From Saccharothrix ecbatanensis (GTDB lineage Bacteria; Actinomycetota; Actinomycetes; Mycobacteriales; Pseudonocardiaceae): a stretch of DNA of 64,000 nt. The stretch is from NCBI RefSeq assembly GCF_014205015.1, contig NZ_JACHMO010000001.1, positions 8,494,001-8,558,000 of the forward strand, read 5' to 3'. Below, piece by piece: positions 21,475-35,139 of the stretch (position 1 is the first letter of the stretch; each line of letters starts with the position of its first letter). Made by a program: the position numbers and the translations under genes. Under the pieces are notes generated by a model, which was not told the DNA's origin, did not search any database, and saw nothing but the letters and a program-made list of their open reading frames with translations.

Positions 21475-22818
21475 ATGAACCGCCAGCAGGAGTTCGTGCT
21501 CCGCACCCTTGAGGAACGCGACATCCGGTTCGTCCGGCTCTGGTTCACGGACGTTCTGGGCTTCCTCAAGTCGGTGGCGATCGCGCCCGCCGAGCTCGAA
21601 GGCGCCTTCAGCGAGGGCATCGGGTTCGACGGCTCCGCGATCGAGGGCTTCGCGAGGGTGTACGAGTCGGACATGGTCGCCAAGCCCGACCCGGCGACGT
21701 TCCAGGTCCTGCCCTGGCAGACCCCGGACAAGAGCCACTACTCGGCGCGGATGTTCTGCGACATCGCGATGCCGGACGGCTCGCCGTCGTGGGCGGACCC
21801 GAGGCACGTGCTGCGCCGGACCCTGGCCAAGGCCAGCGAGGCCGGTTTCACCTGCTACGTGCACCCCGAGATGGAGTTCTTCCTGCTCAAGGGCCTGCCG
21901 GCCGACGGGAGCGAGCCCGTCCCGGCGGACAACGGCGGTTTCTTCGACCAGACCAGCCACGAGACCGCGACCCACTTCCGCCGGCACGCCATCGAGGCGC
22001 TGGAGGCCATGGGCATCTCGGTCGAGTTCAGCCACCACGAGGGCGCGCCCGGCCAGCAGGAGATCGACCTCCGCTACGCCGACGCGCTGACCATGGCCGA
22101 CAACGTGATGACGTTCCGGTACGTGATCAAGGAAGTCGCGATCACCCAGGGCGTGCGGGCGTCGTTCATGCCGAAGCCGTTCTCCGACCAGCCCGGCAGC
22201 GGCATGCACACGCACGTCAGCCTGTTCGAGGGCGACCGGAATGCGTTCTACGACGCCGAGGACCCGTACCAGCTGTCCGACACCGGCAAGATGTTCGTCG
22301 CCGGCCTGCTGAAGCACGCCCGCGAGATCTCCGGTGTGAACAACCAATGGGTGAACTCCTACAAACGCCTGATCGTGGGCGGTGAAGCGCCGACGGCGGT
22401 GTGCTGGGGCCACGCGAACCGGTCCGCGCTGGTGCGCGTGCCGATGTACTCGCCGGGCAAGTCGTCGTCCCGCCGGGTGGAGATCCGGTCGCTGGACTCC
22501 GCCTGCAACCCGTACCTGGCGTACGCGGTGATCCTCGCGGCCGGCTTGAAGGGCATCGAGAAGGGCTACGAGCTCCCACCGCCCGCCGAGGACGACGTGT
22601 GGTCGTTGACCGACCGCGAACGGCGTGCCGCCGGGTATGACAACCTGCCGCAGAACCTGGGCGAGGCGTTGACCGAGATGGAGAACTCCGAGTTGCTCCC
22701 CGAAGCGCTGGGCGAACACGTGTACGACTTCTTCCTGCGCAACAAGCGCACGGAGTGGGACGCGTACCGGCGCAGCGTGACGCCGTACGAGCTGCGCACG
22801 CTGTTGCCGGTCCTGTGA
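21475..22818 (+). CDS. glnA2: Glutamine synthetase type I, GlnA2 subgroup
   Basis: The 447-residue protein has the glutamine synthetase signatures GFDGSAIEGFARVYESDM, HPEMEFFLLKG, SGMHTHVSLF, a KRLIVGGEAPTAVCWGHANRSALVR block and RRVEIRSLDSACNPYLA. At the position of the adenylylation tyrosine of GlnA1 (DLYELPPEE) it has a tryptophan (DVWSLTDRE), so it should escape control by GlnE. A TAGGCT -10 element (21462-21467) lies seven bases before the ATG with no ribosome site, so it is leaderless. In mycobacteria it is next to glnE; here the giant FkbM gene and the rRNA operon lie between. Confidence 0.93.
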   Translation: MNRQQEFVLRTLEERDIRFVRLWFTDVLGFLKSVAIAPAELEGAFSEGIGFDGSAIEGFARVYESDMVAKPDPATFQVLPWQTPDKSHYSARMFCDIAMPDGSPSWADPRHVLRRTLAKASEAGFTCYVHPEMEFFLLKGLPADGSEPVPADNGGFFDQTSHETATHFRRHAIEALEAMGISVEFSHHEGAPGQQEIDLRYADALTMADNVMTFRYVIKEVAITQGVRASFMPKPFSDQPGSGMHTHVSLFEGDRNAFYDAEDPYQLSDTGKMFVAGLLKHAREISGVNNQWVNSYKRLIVGGEAPTAVCWGHANRSALVRVPMYSPGKSSSRRVEIRSLDSACNPYLAYAVILAAGLKGIEKGYELPPPAEDDVWSLTDRERRAAGYDNLPQNLGEALTEMENSELLPEALGEHVYDFFLRNKRTEWDAYRRSVTPYELRTLLPVL

Positions 22819-22877
22819 AGAAGACACCCGTGCGGGTGGTCCACACCGGGCACTCCGAGAAGCTAGGTTTGCAGACC

Positions 22878-25800
22878 GTGACCGAGGTGCCCGGACGTTC
22901 GGAGTCCCGTCCTACGTTCATCGCCTGCACGGTGGCCACGGCCGCCGAACTGCCCGCGGTGAAAGTGCTGTCCAGCTCGTTCCTGGCGAGCCATCCCCAG
23001 GCCAGGTTCATGGCCTTGGTGGTCGACGCCCTGCCGGAGAGATCCGGTCCGGGCCTCGTCACGCCCGCTGACCTGGGCGTGAGCCCGGAGGAGCTGGCGG
23101 AGCTGGCGACCGGCTGCACGGCGGCGCAGCTGTGCGGAGTCCTGCGGCCCAAGCTCCTCGAACAGCTGCTGGGCCAAGGCGTGCCGGTGCTCTACCTGGA
23201 CCCGTGGGTGCAGGTCCTCCATCCGCTGACGGACCTGGTCGAGTCGGCCGTGCGGCGCGGGCCGTTGGTCCTGCTGCCCAGGTCGCTGCGGCCGTTGCCG
23301 GACGACGGGCTGCGCCCCACGCCCACCGAACTCCTCGAAATGGGCGTGTTCGACCCGGGTTTCCTGTTGGTCGCGCCAGGGGCCGAGTCGTTCCTCCAGT
23401 CGTTGGGCGAGCAGCTGCGCCGGACTCCGGACGCCACCAAGGCAGTGCTCGACATGGCGCCCGCCCTGGTCAACCTGCACGTCCTCCGTGACGCGACGGT
23501 CGGCTTGTCGGTGTGGAACGCGCCGCAACGAGACCTCCACCGCCGACCGGACGGGACGTTGACGACCGTCGGCGAACCGGTCCGCAGTGTCCACTTCGCC
23601 GGCTTCGACCCCCATCGGCCGTGGCTGCTGTCGGCAGACTTCGCCGACCGACCGCGCGTGCTGCTGTCGGAGCACCCGGAACTGGCAGAGCTGTGCACCG
23701 CGTACCGAGGCGAACTGGTCCGCAAGGGCGACACACCGCAGAAGGTGCGGTACGGCTTCGGGCAGCTCGCGGACGGCACCCAGATCCCGGACGAGCTGCG
23801 GACGGACTACCGCGACGCCGCCCGAACGAACCCCGCCTCCGCGTTCAACCCAACCCGCCCTTCCTCCGCTGTCCAGGACTCGGCTGTTCAGGACTCGGCT
23901 CTCGAAGACTCCACTCTCCAGGACCCAGAACAAGACTCCCCGCTGGCCTCGGTTTCGGGCTCGATCCCGGCGGACTCCGCGCAACCAGCTGCCGAACCCG
24001 TCGCCGAACCTGTCGACCCAAGCCCGGCGACCGAAGCACCAGCCGACATCCCAGCCAACCCGGTCACCGCCCCCACCTCGGCCGACACCCCGAAACCCGT
24101 CCTGGACGGCGTGCCCGCCACCAATGGCGTGAACGGCGTGGTCGCTCAAGTAGCGCCGCTGACCGTGGTCGCCCCGGAAGCCTTGATCGGCCCAGCCGTC
24201 CCCCTCGCGCCAGAGGTGTCGGACGCCCCAGAGCCGCCGGCCACCCCAACCGTGCCCACCAAGCCGACCGCGACCGTTGCTTCCGCGCCGCCCTCCACCC
24301 CCGCTCAAACCACCGAGCCCTCCGAAGCCGCAGTTGCTGCCGCGCCGACCTCCGCCCCGGCTCCCACGGCCACGCCCGAGGACCCGGCCGCAGTCGTCGC
24401 CGCGCCGACCGCCGAGCCCGCCGAGCCCGCCGAGCTGGCCGCGACTACGGCCGCAGTCGCCCCGACCTCGACCGTCGCGCCGACCGCAGCCCTCACTCCC
24501 ACTCCCGCTTCCGCGCCCACCCCTGCGCCCACTCCTACTTCCACTCCCTCCCGGACCGTGGCTGCACGCACCACCCCACCCCCAGCCTTCGGCCCCGACG
24601 GCGGAGCGGGGTTCGTGGCCTGGGCGAGCGAACCGGCACCCCACGTCCCCGGCAGCACCCGCTGGGCCGCCGCACTCTGGCGCTCCGACCAAGCCCTCCG
24701 CACCCAGTTCCCCGACCCGTTCGGCGCGGACGCCAAAGCGTTCCGCGACTGGTGCGCCTCCGTCGGCGTGGCCGCCGGCCGACTGCCCGTGACCGCGGTC
24801 CCGAACTCGCGCCCCGAAGGCCCGGTCCTGCACGACCAGCTCGGCGTCTCCGTTCTCGGCACCGGCCCCATCGCCGAACTCGTCCACGCCGCCGCCCGCG
24901 CCTCCGGCCTGCCCACCTCCACCACCGCCGGCTACCCGGTCGTGGTCCGCGTCGGCACCACCGAGAACGTCCCGGACAGCCGTTTCGTGGTCGACTACGT
25001 CCTGGACGACGAGCAGCCCACCGACGCCGCCGAGATCTGGGTCCCCTCCGAAGCGACCCGAGCCGCCCTCGAACGCCAAGGCGGCCCGACCGTCCGCGTC
25101 CTCCCGCTCCCGGTCCCGGAAGCCGACGCGAAGAACCCGGAACCACACGATGGAGTGGTCTTCGGCGCCCTCGCCGACCACGCCGCCGACCGTGCGGGCA
25201 ACGCACTCGGCGCCGTCTCCGCCTTCTTCTCCGCCTTCCCCGACCGCACCGACGTGACACTGCGCATCGAGGTCACCAACGCGCACGCCCACCCCGAGGC
25301 CGCCGAACGCCTGCGCCTCGCCACCTCCGCCGACCCGCGCATCGAACTGGTCGACACCCTCGGCGCCGTCGACTGCCTGATCCACCTGCACCGGGGCGGC
25401 GCCTGCGACCGGATCGCGCACACCCTGGCCCGGCACGCGGCCGAAGCAACGCCGATCCTCACCTCCGACCACGGCGCGGTCGCCGAGCTGTTCGACAAGG
25501 CCGCGGTGATCTTCGTGCCGTGCCGCCAAGGCGTCGAGCCCGACCTCCAAGCCGCCGTCAAGCTCATGCGCGCCCTCGCCGACGACCTGCCCGCGGCGGT
25601 CGCGATCGGCATCAAGGGACGCGACCACATCCGCGCCACCCGTGACGTCACCAAGGTCGGCGAGATCCTCCGCGACCGGGTCGAGCACGCCTACCGCGGC
25701 TGGCGCGCACGCCGGGCCAAGCCCTCACCGACGGTCGACCCGATGAAGGCCCTGCACTCGGCGAAGCACGCCCTCCTGCGCCAGCCCGACGTCGGCACCG

Positions 25801-27197
25801 CCAGCCGCATCCCCATGGCGCCGCAGCTGCGCAAGGTCGTCCTGCGCGTGCTCGACCACTACGACAACCACATGCGAGAAGTGCTCACGTCCCTGGTCGA
25901 CGGGGTCGAGCGCACGGTCTCCGAACTGGTCCGCCGCCAGGACGACATCTCCACCGGCGTCGGCCTCGGCGAACTCGAAGTGCTGCGCGCCGAACTCGAA
26001 CAGCACGCCGACCACCAGGGCCACCTCGCCGACCAGCTCGTGGGCATCGACGACAGCGTGGTCCGGGTCCGTGCCGACATGTCCGGCCAAGGACGGCGGC
26101 TGCGCGAGATCGAGGACGCCGTCGTCGCCGAAGCCGGCAAGCGCGCTCACCAGAGCGACGTCCTGGCCCAGCGGATCGACAAGCTCGCCGTCGCCCTCGA
26201 ACGCACCCTCGACCGGATCGACTCGCTGGAGTCCAAGGTCGTGGACGCGCTGATGGAGCGCGACACCAAGCTCGACTCCGGTCTGCGGGCGGCCACCCAG
26301 TCGCAGCAGACCGCCGACGCCCTGCGCCGAGTCGTGGTGCGGGAGCACGAGCGGCACGGCGACGCCGTCCCGGGCACATCCCTGGTGCTGACCGACGTCG
26401 GCCTGCTCCGCCTGCCCTCGGACGACGCGTTCATGCTGCCGATGCTGTCCAGCAACGGGGTGTGGGAGTCGGACCTGTCGGAGCTGATCGACTCGGTGGT
26501 CGAGCCGGACGGCATCTTCCTCGACGTCGGCGCGTACGTCGGCTACCAGACCGTGCGCATGCTGAGCCGGTTCGGCTCGGGCGGCTCCGTGGTCGCGGTC
26601 GAGCCGTGCCCGTCCGCGCGGGCGCTGCTGCGGCACAACGTCGACGTCAACCTGCCCGAACGGCTCGCCCAACAGCTCGTCCTGGTCGACGCCGCCGCGT
26701 GGGAGAGCACCGGTGAACTGGCCACCCAACCGGCGCTGACCGGTGGTGTGTCGGTGGCTCCGTTGCCGGAGAACGCCGGGGAAGACGTGCCGAGGGTGCG
26801 TGCCGCCAGGCTCGACAAGGAGCTGGAGGCCGTGCCGACGTTGCACGGTCGGAAGCTGTCAGTCGTTCGGGTGGATGCTCCCGGTCGTGGTCACCGTGCG
26901 CTGGCCGGCCTGGTCCGACTCCTGCGCCGAGACCGCCCGCACGTGTTCCTGGAGTTCTCCGCGACGACGACGGAGGGTTTTGGCGACGATCCGGTCACGG
27001 TCCTCAAGGAGTTCCGCATCTGGGGCTACGACCTGGTGCCGGTGGCGACCCGCGAAGCGGCCTCGCCGGAGCAGATCGTGGCCGCGATGGAGGGCATGCG
27101 GACCATCTCGCTGTGGCTGCGACCCCGTCCCGTGGCGCCCAAAGGACCCGGTCCGCAGGTCGCCGCACCGGTCCGCGTCGCTCCAGCAGCCCGCTGA
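22878..27197 (+). CDS. Giant multidomain glycosyltransferase-like / coiled-coil / FkbM methyltransferase protein
   Basis: The 1439-residue protein begins with a glycosyltransferase-like region (residues 1-325: FIACTVATAAELPAVKVL, VLYLDPWVQVLHPL, SVHFAGFDPHRPWLLS). A linker rich in Pro, Ala, Thr and Ser fills residues 330-570 and opens with SAVQD-type repeats. A second region (571-950) starts FVAWASEPAPHVPGSTRWAAAL and ends in a GT-B-like fold with predicted nucleotide-sugar transferase character. A long coiled coil covers about 980-1150, and an FkbM methyltransferase domain (FLDVGAYVGYQTVRML, VVAVEPCPSARALLRHNVDVN) fills 1185-1420. It may assemble or modify a surface glycan. A TAGGTT -10 element (22864-22869) is eight bases before this GTG; an alternative GTG at 22815 overlaps the glnA2 stop. 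Confidence 0.8.
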   Translation: MTEVPGRSESRPTFIACTVATAAELPAVKVLSSSFLASHPQARFMALVVDALPERSGPGLVTPADLGVSPEELAELATGCTAAQLCGVLRPKLLEQLLGQGVPVLYLDPWVQVLHPLTDLVESAVRRGPLVLLPRSLRPLPDDGLRPTPTELLEMGVFDPGFLLVAPGAESFLQSLGEQLRRTPDATKAVLDMAPALVNLHVLRDATVGLSVWNAPQRDLHRRPDGTLTTVGEPVRSVHFAGFDPHRPWLLSADFADRPRVLLSEHPELAELCTAYRGELVRKGDTPQKVRYGFGQLADGTQIPDELRTDYRDAARTNPASAFNPTRPSSAVQDSAVQDSALEDSTLQDPEQDSPLASVSGSIPADSAQPAAEPVAEPVDPSPATEAPADIPANPVTAPTSADTPKPVLDGVPATNGVNGVVAQVAPLTVVAPEALIGPAVPLAPEVSDAPEPPATPTVPTKPTATVASAPPSTPAQTTEPSEAAVAAAPTSAPAPTATPEDPAAVVAAPTAEPAEPAELAATTAAVAPTSTVAPTAALTPTPASAPTPAPTPTSTPSRTVAARTTPPPAFGPDGGAGFVAWASEPAPHVPGSTRWAAALWRSDQALRTQFPDPFGADAKAFRDWCASVGVAAGRLPVTAVPNSRPEGPVLHDQLGVSVLGTGPIAELVHAAARASGLPTSTTAGYPVVVRVGTTENVPDSRFVVDYVLDDEQPTDAAEIWVPSEATRAALERQGGPTVRVLPLPVPEADAKNPEPHDGVVFGALADHAADRAGNALGAVSAFFSAFPDRTDVTLRIEVTNAHAHPEAAERLRLATSADPRIELVDTLGAVDCLIHLHRGGACDRIAHTLARHAAEATPILTSDHGAVAELFDKAAVIFVPCRQGVEPDLQAAVKLMRALADDLPAAVAIGIKGRDHIRATRDVTKVGEILRDRVEHAYRGWRARRAKPSPTVDPMKALHSAKHALLRQPDVGTASRIPMAPQLRKVVLRVLDHYDNHMREVLTSLVDGVERTVSELVRRQDDISTGVGLGELEVLRAELEQHADHQGHLADQLVGIDDSVVRVRADMSGQGRRLREIEDAVVAEAGKRAHQSDVLAQRIDKLAVALERTLDRIDSLESKVVDALMERDTKLDSGLRAATQSQQTADALRRVVVREHERHGDAVPGTSLVLTDVGLLRLPSDDAFMLPMLSSNGVWESDLSELIDSVVEPDGIFLDVGAYVGYQTVRMLSRFGSGGSVVAVEPCPSARALLRHNVDVNLPERLAQQLVLVDAAAWESTGELATQPALTGGVSVAPLPENAGEDVPRVRAARLDKELEAVPTLHGRKLSVVRVDAPGRGHRALAGLVRLLRRDRPHVFLEFSATTTEGFGDDPVTVLKEFRIWGYDLVPVATREAASPEQIVAAMEGMRTISLWLRPRPVAPKGPGPQVAAPVRVAPAAR
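23865..23924 (+). repeat. Four 15-bp coding repeats (SAVQD type)
   Basis: Four units encode SAVQD, SAVQD, SALED and STLQD at the start of the low-complexity linker of the giant FkbM protein. The units keep the reading frame, so copy-number change would only alter linker length. Confidence 0.85.
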
Positions 27198-27206
27198 CCA
27201 GGCGAT

Positions 27207-27235
27207 TTGACACCGGGCAAGGTCATGAGTAACTT
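27207..27235 (+). promoter_or_regulatory. rRNA operon promoter 1
   Basis: TTGACA (27207-27212), 17 bases, TAACTT (27230-27235). It begins ten bases after the stop of the upstream gene. The sequence TTGACACCG is shared by all three promoters of the operon. Confidence 0.75.
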
Positions 27236-27271
27236 TTACCGAGTCGCCAGCAAGAACCTCGGAACGAGCGG

Positions 27272-27300
27272 TTGACACCGCGAATCGGGCCGAGTAGACT
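27272..27300 (+). promoter_or_regulatory. rRNA operon promoter 2
   Basis: TTGACA (27272-27277), 17 bases, TAGACT (27295-27300). This has the best match to a housekeeping sigma factor promoter in the window and is the likely main rRNA promoter. Confidence 0.85.
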
Positions 27301-27423
27301 ACTGCGGCGTCAAGCTCCCAGAAACGAATAAGCAGCACAGCGTGCTGCCTCCGCTCTGGAAACCAGAACAAATTGAATGCAAAGCGAGTTCGTCGCGGAG
27401 CCGAGAAGCCGAAACCGGCCGAT

Positions 27424-27453
27424 TTGACACCGAGAAAACGAACCAGCTAAGCT
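27424..27453 (+). promoter_or_regulatory. rRNA operon promoter 3
   Basis: TTGACA (27424-27429), 18 bases, TAAGCT (27448-27453). It lies 70 bases before the boxA element of the leader. Confidence 0.75.
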
Positions 27454-27522
27454 TTCGACAGAACGGAAACACAAAGCCCCGGAATGAACCGCGGTAAGAC
27501 GCGGGACAAGATGGTGAGCGCG

Positions 27523-27543
27523 TGTTCTTTGAGAACTCAACAG
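27523..27543 (+). promoter_or_regulatory. boxA-type antitermination element in the 16S leader
   Basis: TGTTCTTTGAGAACTCAACAG is boxA-like (core TGTTCTTTGA), the site where NusB/S10 load the antitermination complex on rRNA transcripts. A near copy precedes the 23S gene at 29486-29506. The GTTCT/AGAAC arms can also form a small hairpin. Confidence 0.75.
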
Positions 27544-27569
27544 CGTGCCGAATAGCCAGTAAATTTATG

Positions 27570-27628
27570 AACCTCTGTCAAGAGGTTTCCTTTGAGATTG
27601 TTACTGGACAACTGACATTAATGTCAGT
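27570..27628 (+). other. Leader hairpins upstream of 16S rRNA
   Basis: Two hairpins lie just before the mature 16S end: AACCTCT/AGAGGTT around GTCA (27570-27587) and the 18-base palindrome ACTGACATTAATGTCAGT (27611-27628), flanked by CAAC/GTTG. They probably mark the region where precursor rRNA folds and is processed. Confidence 0.6.
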
Positions 27629-27653
27629 GTTGTTCGGAGCGATCAAACATTCC

Positions 27654-32605
<4,952 letters not shown>

Positions 32606-32711
32606 GAAGACGCTACGCATCCACTGTGCGGTTCTGAAAGAACCGAACCGGACCATCTGGTCCAGACATTGTGTCTGGGTCGGGTGCCTACGGGTTGGTA
32701 ATTTCATAGTG

Positions 32712-32829
32712 TTTCGGTGGTCATAGCGGTTGGGGAACACCCGGTCCCATTCCGAACCCGGTAGTTAAGCCTTCCAGCGCCGATGGTACTGCACTCGTGA
32801 GGGTGTGGGAGAGTAGGACGCCGCCGAAC
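32712..32829 (+). rRNA. rrf: 5S ribosomal RNA
   Basis: About 118 bases, with TTTCGGTGGTCATAGCGG at the 5' end, CCCGGTCCCATTCCGAACCCGG in the middle, and a complementary CGCCGAACA end. It closes the rRNA operon about 105 bases after 23S. Confidence 0.96.
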
Positions 32830-32836
32830 ATACTTC

Positions 32837-32883
32837 GCCTTCAGGGGCACTCGTTTAACGCGAGTGCCCCTGAAGGCTTTTTT
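32837..32883 (+). terminator. Intrinsic terminator of the rRNA operon
   Basis: A 17-base perfect stem (GCCTTCAGGGGCACTCG with its complement) is followed by six T residues at 32878-32883. This is one of the few terminators here with a full T tract. Confidence 0.95.
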
Positions 32884-32900
32884 GCGTTACCGTCCGACTC

Positions 32901-33764
32901 GTGGCCGAGGTGACCAAGCACGACGATCTGACGGAGTTCTGGGCGCGGACCAAGGACTTCTTCAACGCCGACCCGGTGTTCCACACGATCCCGATCGCGG
33001 CAGTGGACCGCTGGCTCAACCATCCCGACCCCGACGACGAACCGCCGCTGCTGGTCACCGTCACCGAAGACGACGTCCTGGTGGCCGCGGCCGTGCGCAC
33101 CCCGCCGTGGCCGCTGACGCTGAGCGGTGTCCCGCCGAGGTGGGCGGAGGCCATGGCGGATGGCCTGGCGGGTGACGTCGAGCTGCCGGGCGTCAACGGT
33201 CCGCGTGACGCGGTGGAAGCGTTCGTCGTCGCCTGGACCGCCCGCACCGGGTGCGGAGCCCACGAGCACATGGCGTTGCGACTCTACGAACTGAAAGACC
33301 TGGAGTTGCCGGACATCCCCGGTCACGCCCGCCTCGCCACGATGGACGACATCGCCCTGCTGGTCCGCTGGCGCGCGGAGTTCGGCGTGGAAGCCTCCGG
33401 CCAGGACCGCGACGAAGACGCCGACGACGATGTGGAACGGTCCCTACGCGTCACCATCGAGGCTGGGTACGGCAACCTGATCTGGTGTCACGGCGATACG
33501 CCCGTGGCGTGGGCGGCGGCGAACGCACCGGCGTCCGGCATGGCGCGCATCGGCCCCGTCTACACCCCGCCGGAGCACCGCAGGCACGGGTACGGCGCGG
33601 CGGTCACCGCGGCCTGTGCGGCGTGGGCGCGGGACAACGGCGCCGAGCACGTCGTGCTCTACACCGACCTGGCCAACCCGACGTCGAACTCGATCTACCA
33701 GCGGATCGGGTTCCGGCCGGTGGTGGACTCGGCCGACTTCGCGTTCACCCCTGCCGGTAGCTGA
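32901..33764 (+). CDS. GNAT-family N-acetyltransferase
   Basis: The 287-residue protein has a divergent N-terminal half and a GNAT fold in residues 150-287, with the acetyl-CoA motif GPVYTPPEHRRHGYGAAVTAA and the late motif NPTSNSIYQRIGFRPV. The substrate is unknown. The GTG at 32901 lies seven bases after a TACCGT -10 element (32888-32893), which itself begins five bases after the rRNA terminator, so the mRNA is probably leaderless. The last 20 bases overlap the convergent HTH gene. Confidence 0.88.
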   Translation: MAEVTKHDDLTEFWARTKDFFNADPVFHTIPIAAVDRWLNHPDPDDEPPLLVTVTEDDVLVAAAVRTPPWPLTLSGVPPRWAEAMADGLAGDVELPGVNGPRDAVEAFVVAWTARTGCGAHEHMALRLYELKDLELPDIPGHARLATMDDIALLVRWRAEFGVEASGQDRDEDADDDVERSLRVTIEAGYGNLIWCHGDTPVAWAAANAPASGMARIGPVYTPPEHRRHGYGAAVTAACAAWARDNGAEHVVLYTDLANPTSNSIYQRIGFRPVVDSADFAFTPAGS

Positions 33765-33951
33765 GCAGGTCGCCTGGCTGACAGCCCAGCACCTCGCACA
33801 ACTTGGTGAGCGTGCTGAACCGGATCGCCCTGGCGCGGCCGTTCTTGAGGACCGACAGGTTGACCACCGTCACGCCGACGCGCTCGGACAGCTCGGTCAA
33901 CGTCATCCCGCGCTCGGCCAGCAGCCGGTCGAGGTGAACCTGGATGCTCAC
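33745..33951 (-). CDS. Small XRE-family transcriptional regulator (HTH_26/YozG type)
   Basis: The 68-residue protein is almost entirely one helix-turn-helix: MTLTELSERVGVTVVNLSVLKNGRARAIRFSTLTKLCEVLGCQPGDLL. Its GTG start at 33951 overlaps the stop of the upstream membrane-protein gene as GTGA. Such regulators are regularly paired with DUF2975 membrane proteins, as here, and probably regulate the pair. Confidence 0.88.
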   Translation of the reverse strand: MSIQVHLDRLLAERGMTLTELSERVGVTVVNLSVLKNGRARAIRFSTLTKLCEVLGCQPGDLLSYRQG

Positions 33952-34565
33952 ACCGTTCCTTCGAGGTCCAAACGCATGTCCGCGCTGCTCCGCATGATCT
34001 TCGCCAACGACAGCATGCCCAATCCGGTGACCACTGCCCACCACGGCACGGACCAGTCGCGCGTGAACTCCAGCACGGACACCTCGAACGTGACCGCGTG
34101 CTGCAGCAAGAGGGTGCGGACGACGGCTTCGATCATCGTCACCGTCGGCAGCGCCACGAGCGTGAACCAGCCGAACCGCCGCACCCGATCCGCCGTGCCG
34201 ATGGTGTGGACGCCCTCGGCGGCGGCCCGTTCGAGCAGCCTCAGCAGCAGGAAGAACCCCACCGCGTAGGCGAAACAGCTGGGGATGCGGTCGAGGACGC
34301 CGAGCGCCCGGTCACCGGCGGTCGGGTTGATCAGGCAGAAGCGCATTTCGGTCGGATGGCCGTACGTGCCGTCCCGGAACCCACCTTCACCGAGGTACTC
34401 CGCGCGGAACCGCGAGGCGAACACCGCCGAGGTGAAGCAGAGGCGCGTCTCGCTGATCAGGTTGTAGACCTTGAGCACCGCACTGAGAAGGAAGCCCACG
34501 GTGGTCACCGACCACAAGAACCGGACCGCCCCGGTGAACGGCTGTAATGGGTTCTCCTTCGACAT
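33948..34565 (-). CDS. DUF2975-like membrane protein
   Basis: The 205-residue protein has four or five membrane helices (for example SVTTVGFLLSAVLKVYN and PSCFAYAVGFFLLLRLL). The last helix is followed by LAKIMRSSADMRLDLEGTV, close to the DUF2975 end pattern FxxGxxLxEDxxLTV. Function is unknown. The ATG at 34565 follows a GGGGGG site. It is coupled to the HTH gene, the typical DUF2975-YozG arrangement. Confidence 0.75.
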   Translation of the reverse strand: MSKENPLQPFTGAVRFLWSVTTVGFLLSAVLKVYNLISETRLCFTSAVFASRFRAEYLGEGGFRDGTYGHPTEMRFCLINPTAGDRALGVLDRIPSCFAYAVGFFLLLRLLERAAAEGVHTIGTADRVRRFGWFTLVALPTVTMIEAVVRTLLLQHAVTFEVSVLEFTRDWSVPWWAVVTGLGMLSLAKIMRSSADMRLDLEGTV

Positions 34566-34595
34566 GACACGCCCCCCGCATATCGACTATCGATG

Positions 34596-35060
34596 TTATC
34601 GAGAAACGATACCCCCGAAGATCTCCCGCGTCACCGGCCGGTTGCGGGCGTGGGAGGAGAACACCAGGGACGTGGTCGTGTCGCCGTACCGCTGGGCCTG
34701 CTCCACGAACTCCTCCAGCTCCACCATCGACCGGCACACGACGCGCAGCAGCCAGCAGTCGTCACCGGTCACGTGGTCCGCGTCGCGCACCTGCGCCAGC
34801 GTCACCACCCGTTCCCGGAACCGGGGCGTGTCGAGGCTGCGCACCCGAACCCGGACGATGGCCTCGATCGGCAGTCCGAGCCGCTGGGTGTCGACCACCG
34901 CGACGTACCCGGTGACGATCCCGGCCTGTTCCAGCCGCCGCACCCGTTCGGTCGTCGCGGGCGCGGACAGGGAGACGCGCTTGGCCAGCTCGGTGAACGT
35001 CATCCGCCCGTCCCGCTGGAGCAGGTCCAACAACTTCCAATCCAGATCGTCCAGTTCCAC
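34596..35060 (-). CDS. Lrp/AsnC-family transcriptional regulator
   Basis: The 154-residue protein has the N-terminal AsnC helix-turn-helix (LDWKLLDLLQRDGRMTFTELAKRVSLSAPATTERVRRLEQAGIVTGY) and a C-terminal RAM domain with DHVTGDDCWLLRVVCRSMVELEEFV. Such proteins respond to amino acids. The GTG at 35060 is six bases from a TAGGAT -10 element (35067-35072) with no ribosome site, so it is leaderless. It is divergent from the rhodanese gene, its most likely target. Confidence 0.93.
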   Translation of the reverse strand: MELDDLDWKLLDLLQRDGRMTFTELAKRVSLSAPATTERVRRLEQAGIVTGYVAVVDTQRLGLPIEAIVRVRVRSLDTPRFRERVVTLAQVRDADHVTGDDCWLLRVVCRSMVELEEFVEQAQRYGDTTTSLVFSSHARNRPVTREIFGGIVSR

Positions 35061-35139
35061 CGTGGAATCCTAAGCCGGACCGGCCGAACGCCTGGACTTC
35101 CACATGGGGAAGAACACGCTGGTCAGCCACCATTTACCC

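Noticed and set aside
22863..25688. A 941-residue open frame on the minus strand opposite the FkbM giant gene, and similarly long minus-strand frames at 37838-41287 (opposite glnE) and 58821-61754 (opposite UPF0182)
   Set aside because: They lie opposite genes with clear domains, have unnatural composition rich in Arg, Gly, His, Gln and Val, and contain no recognisable domain. High GC makes long antisense frames common.
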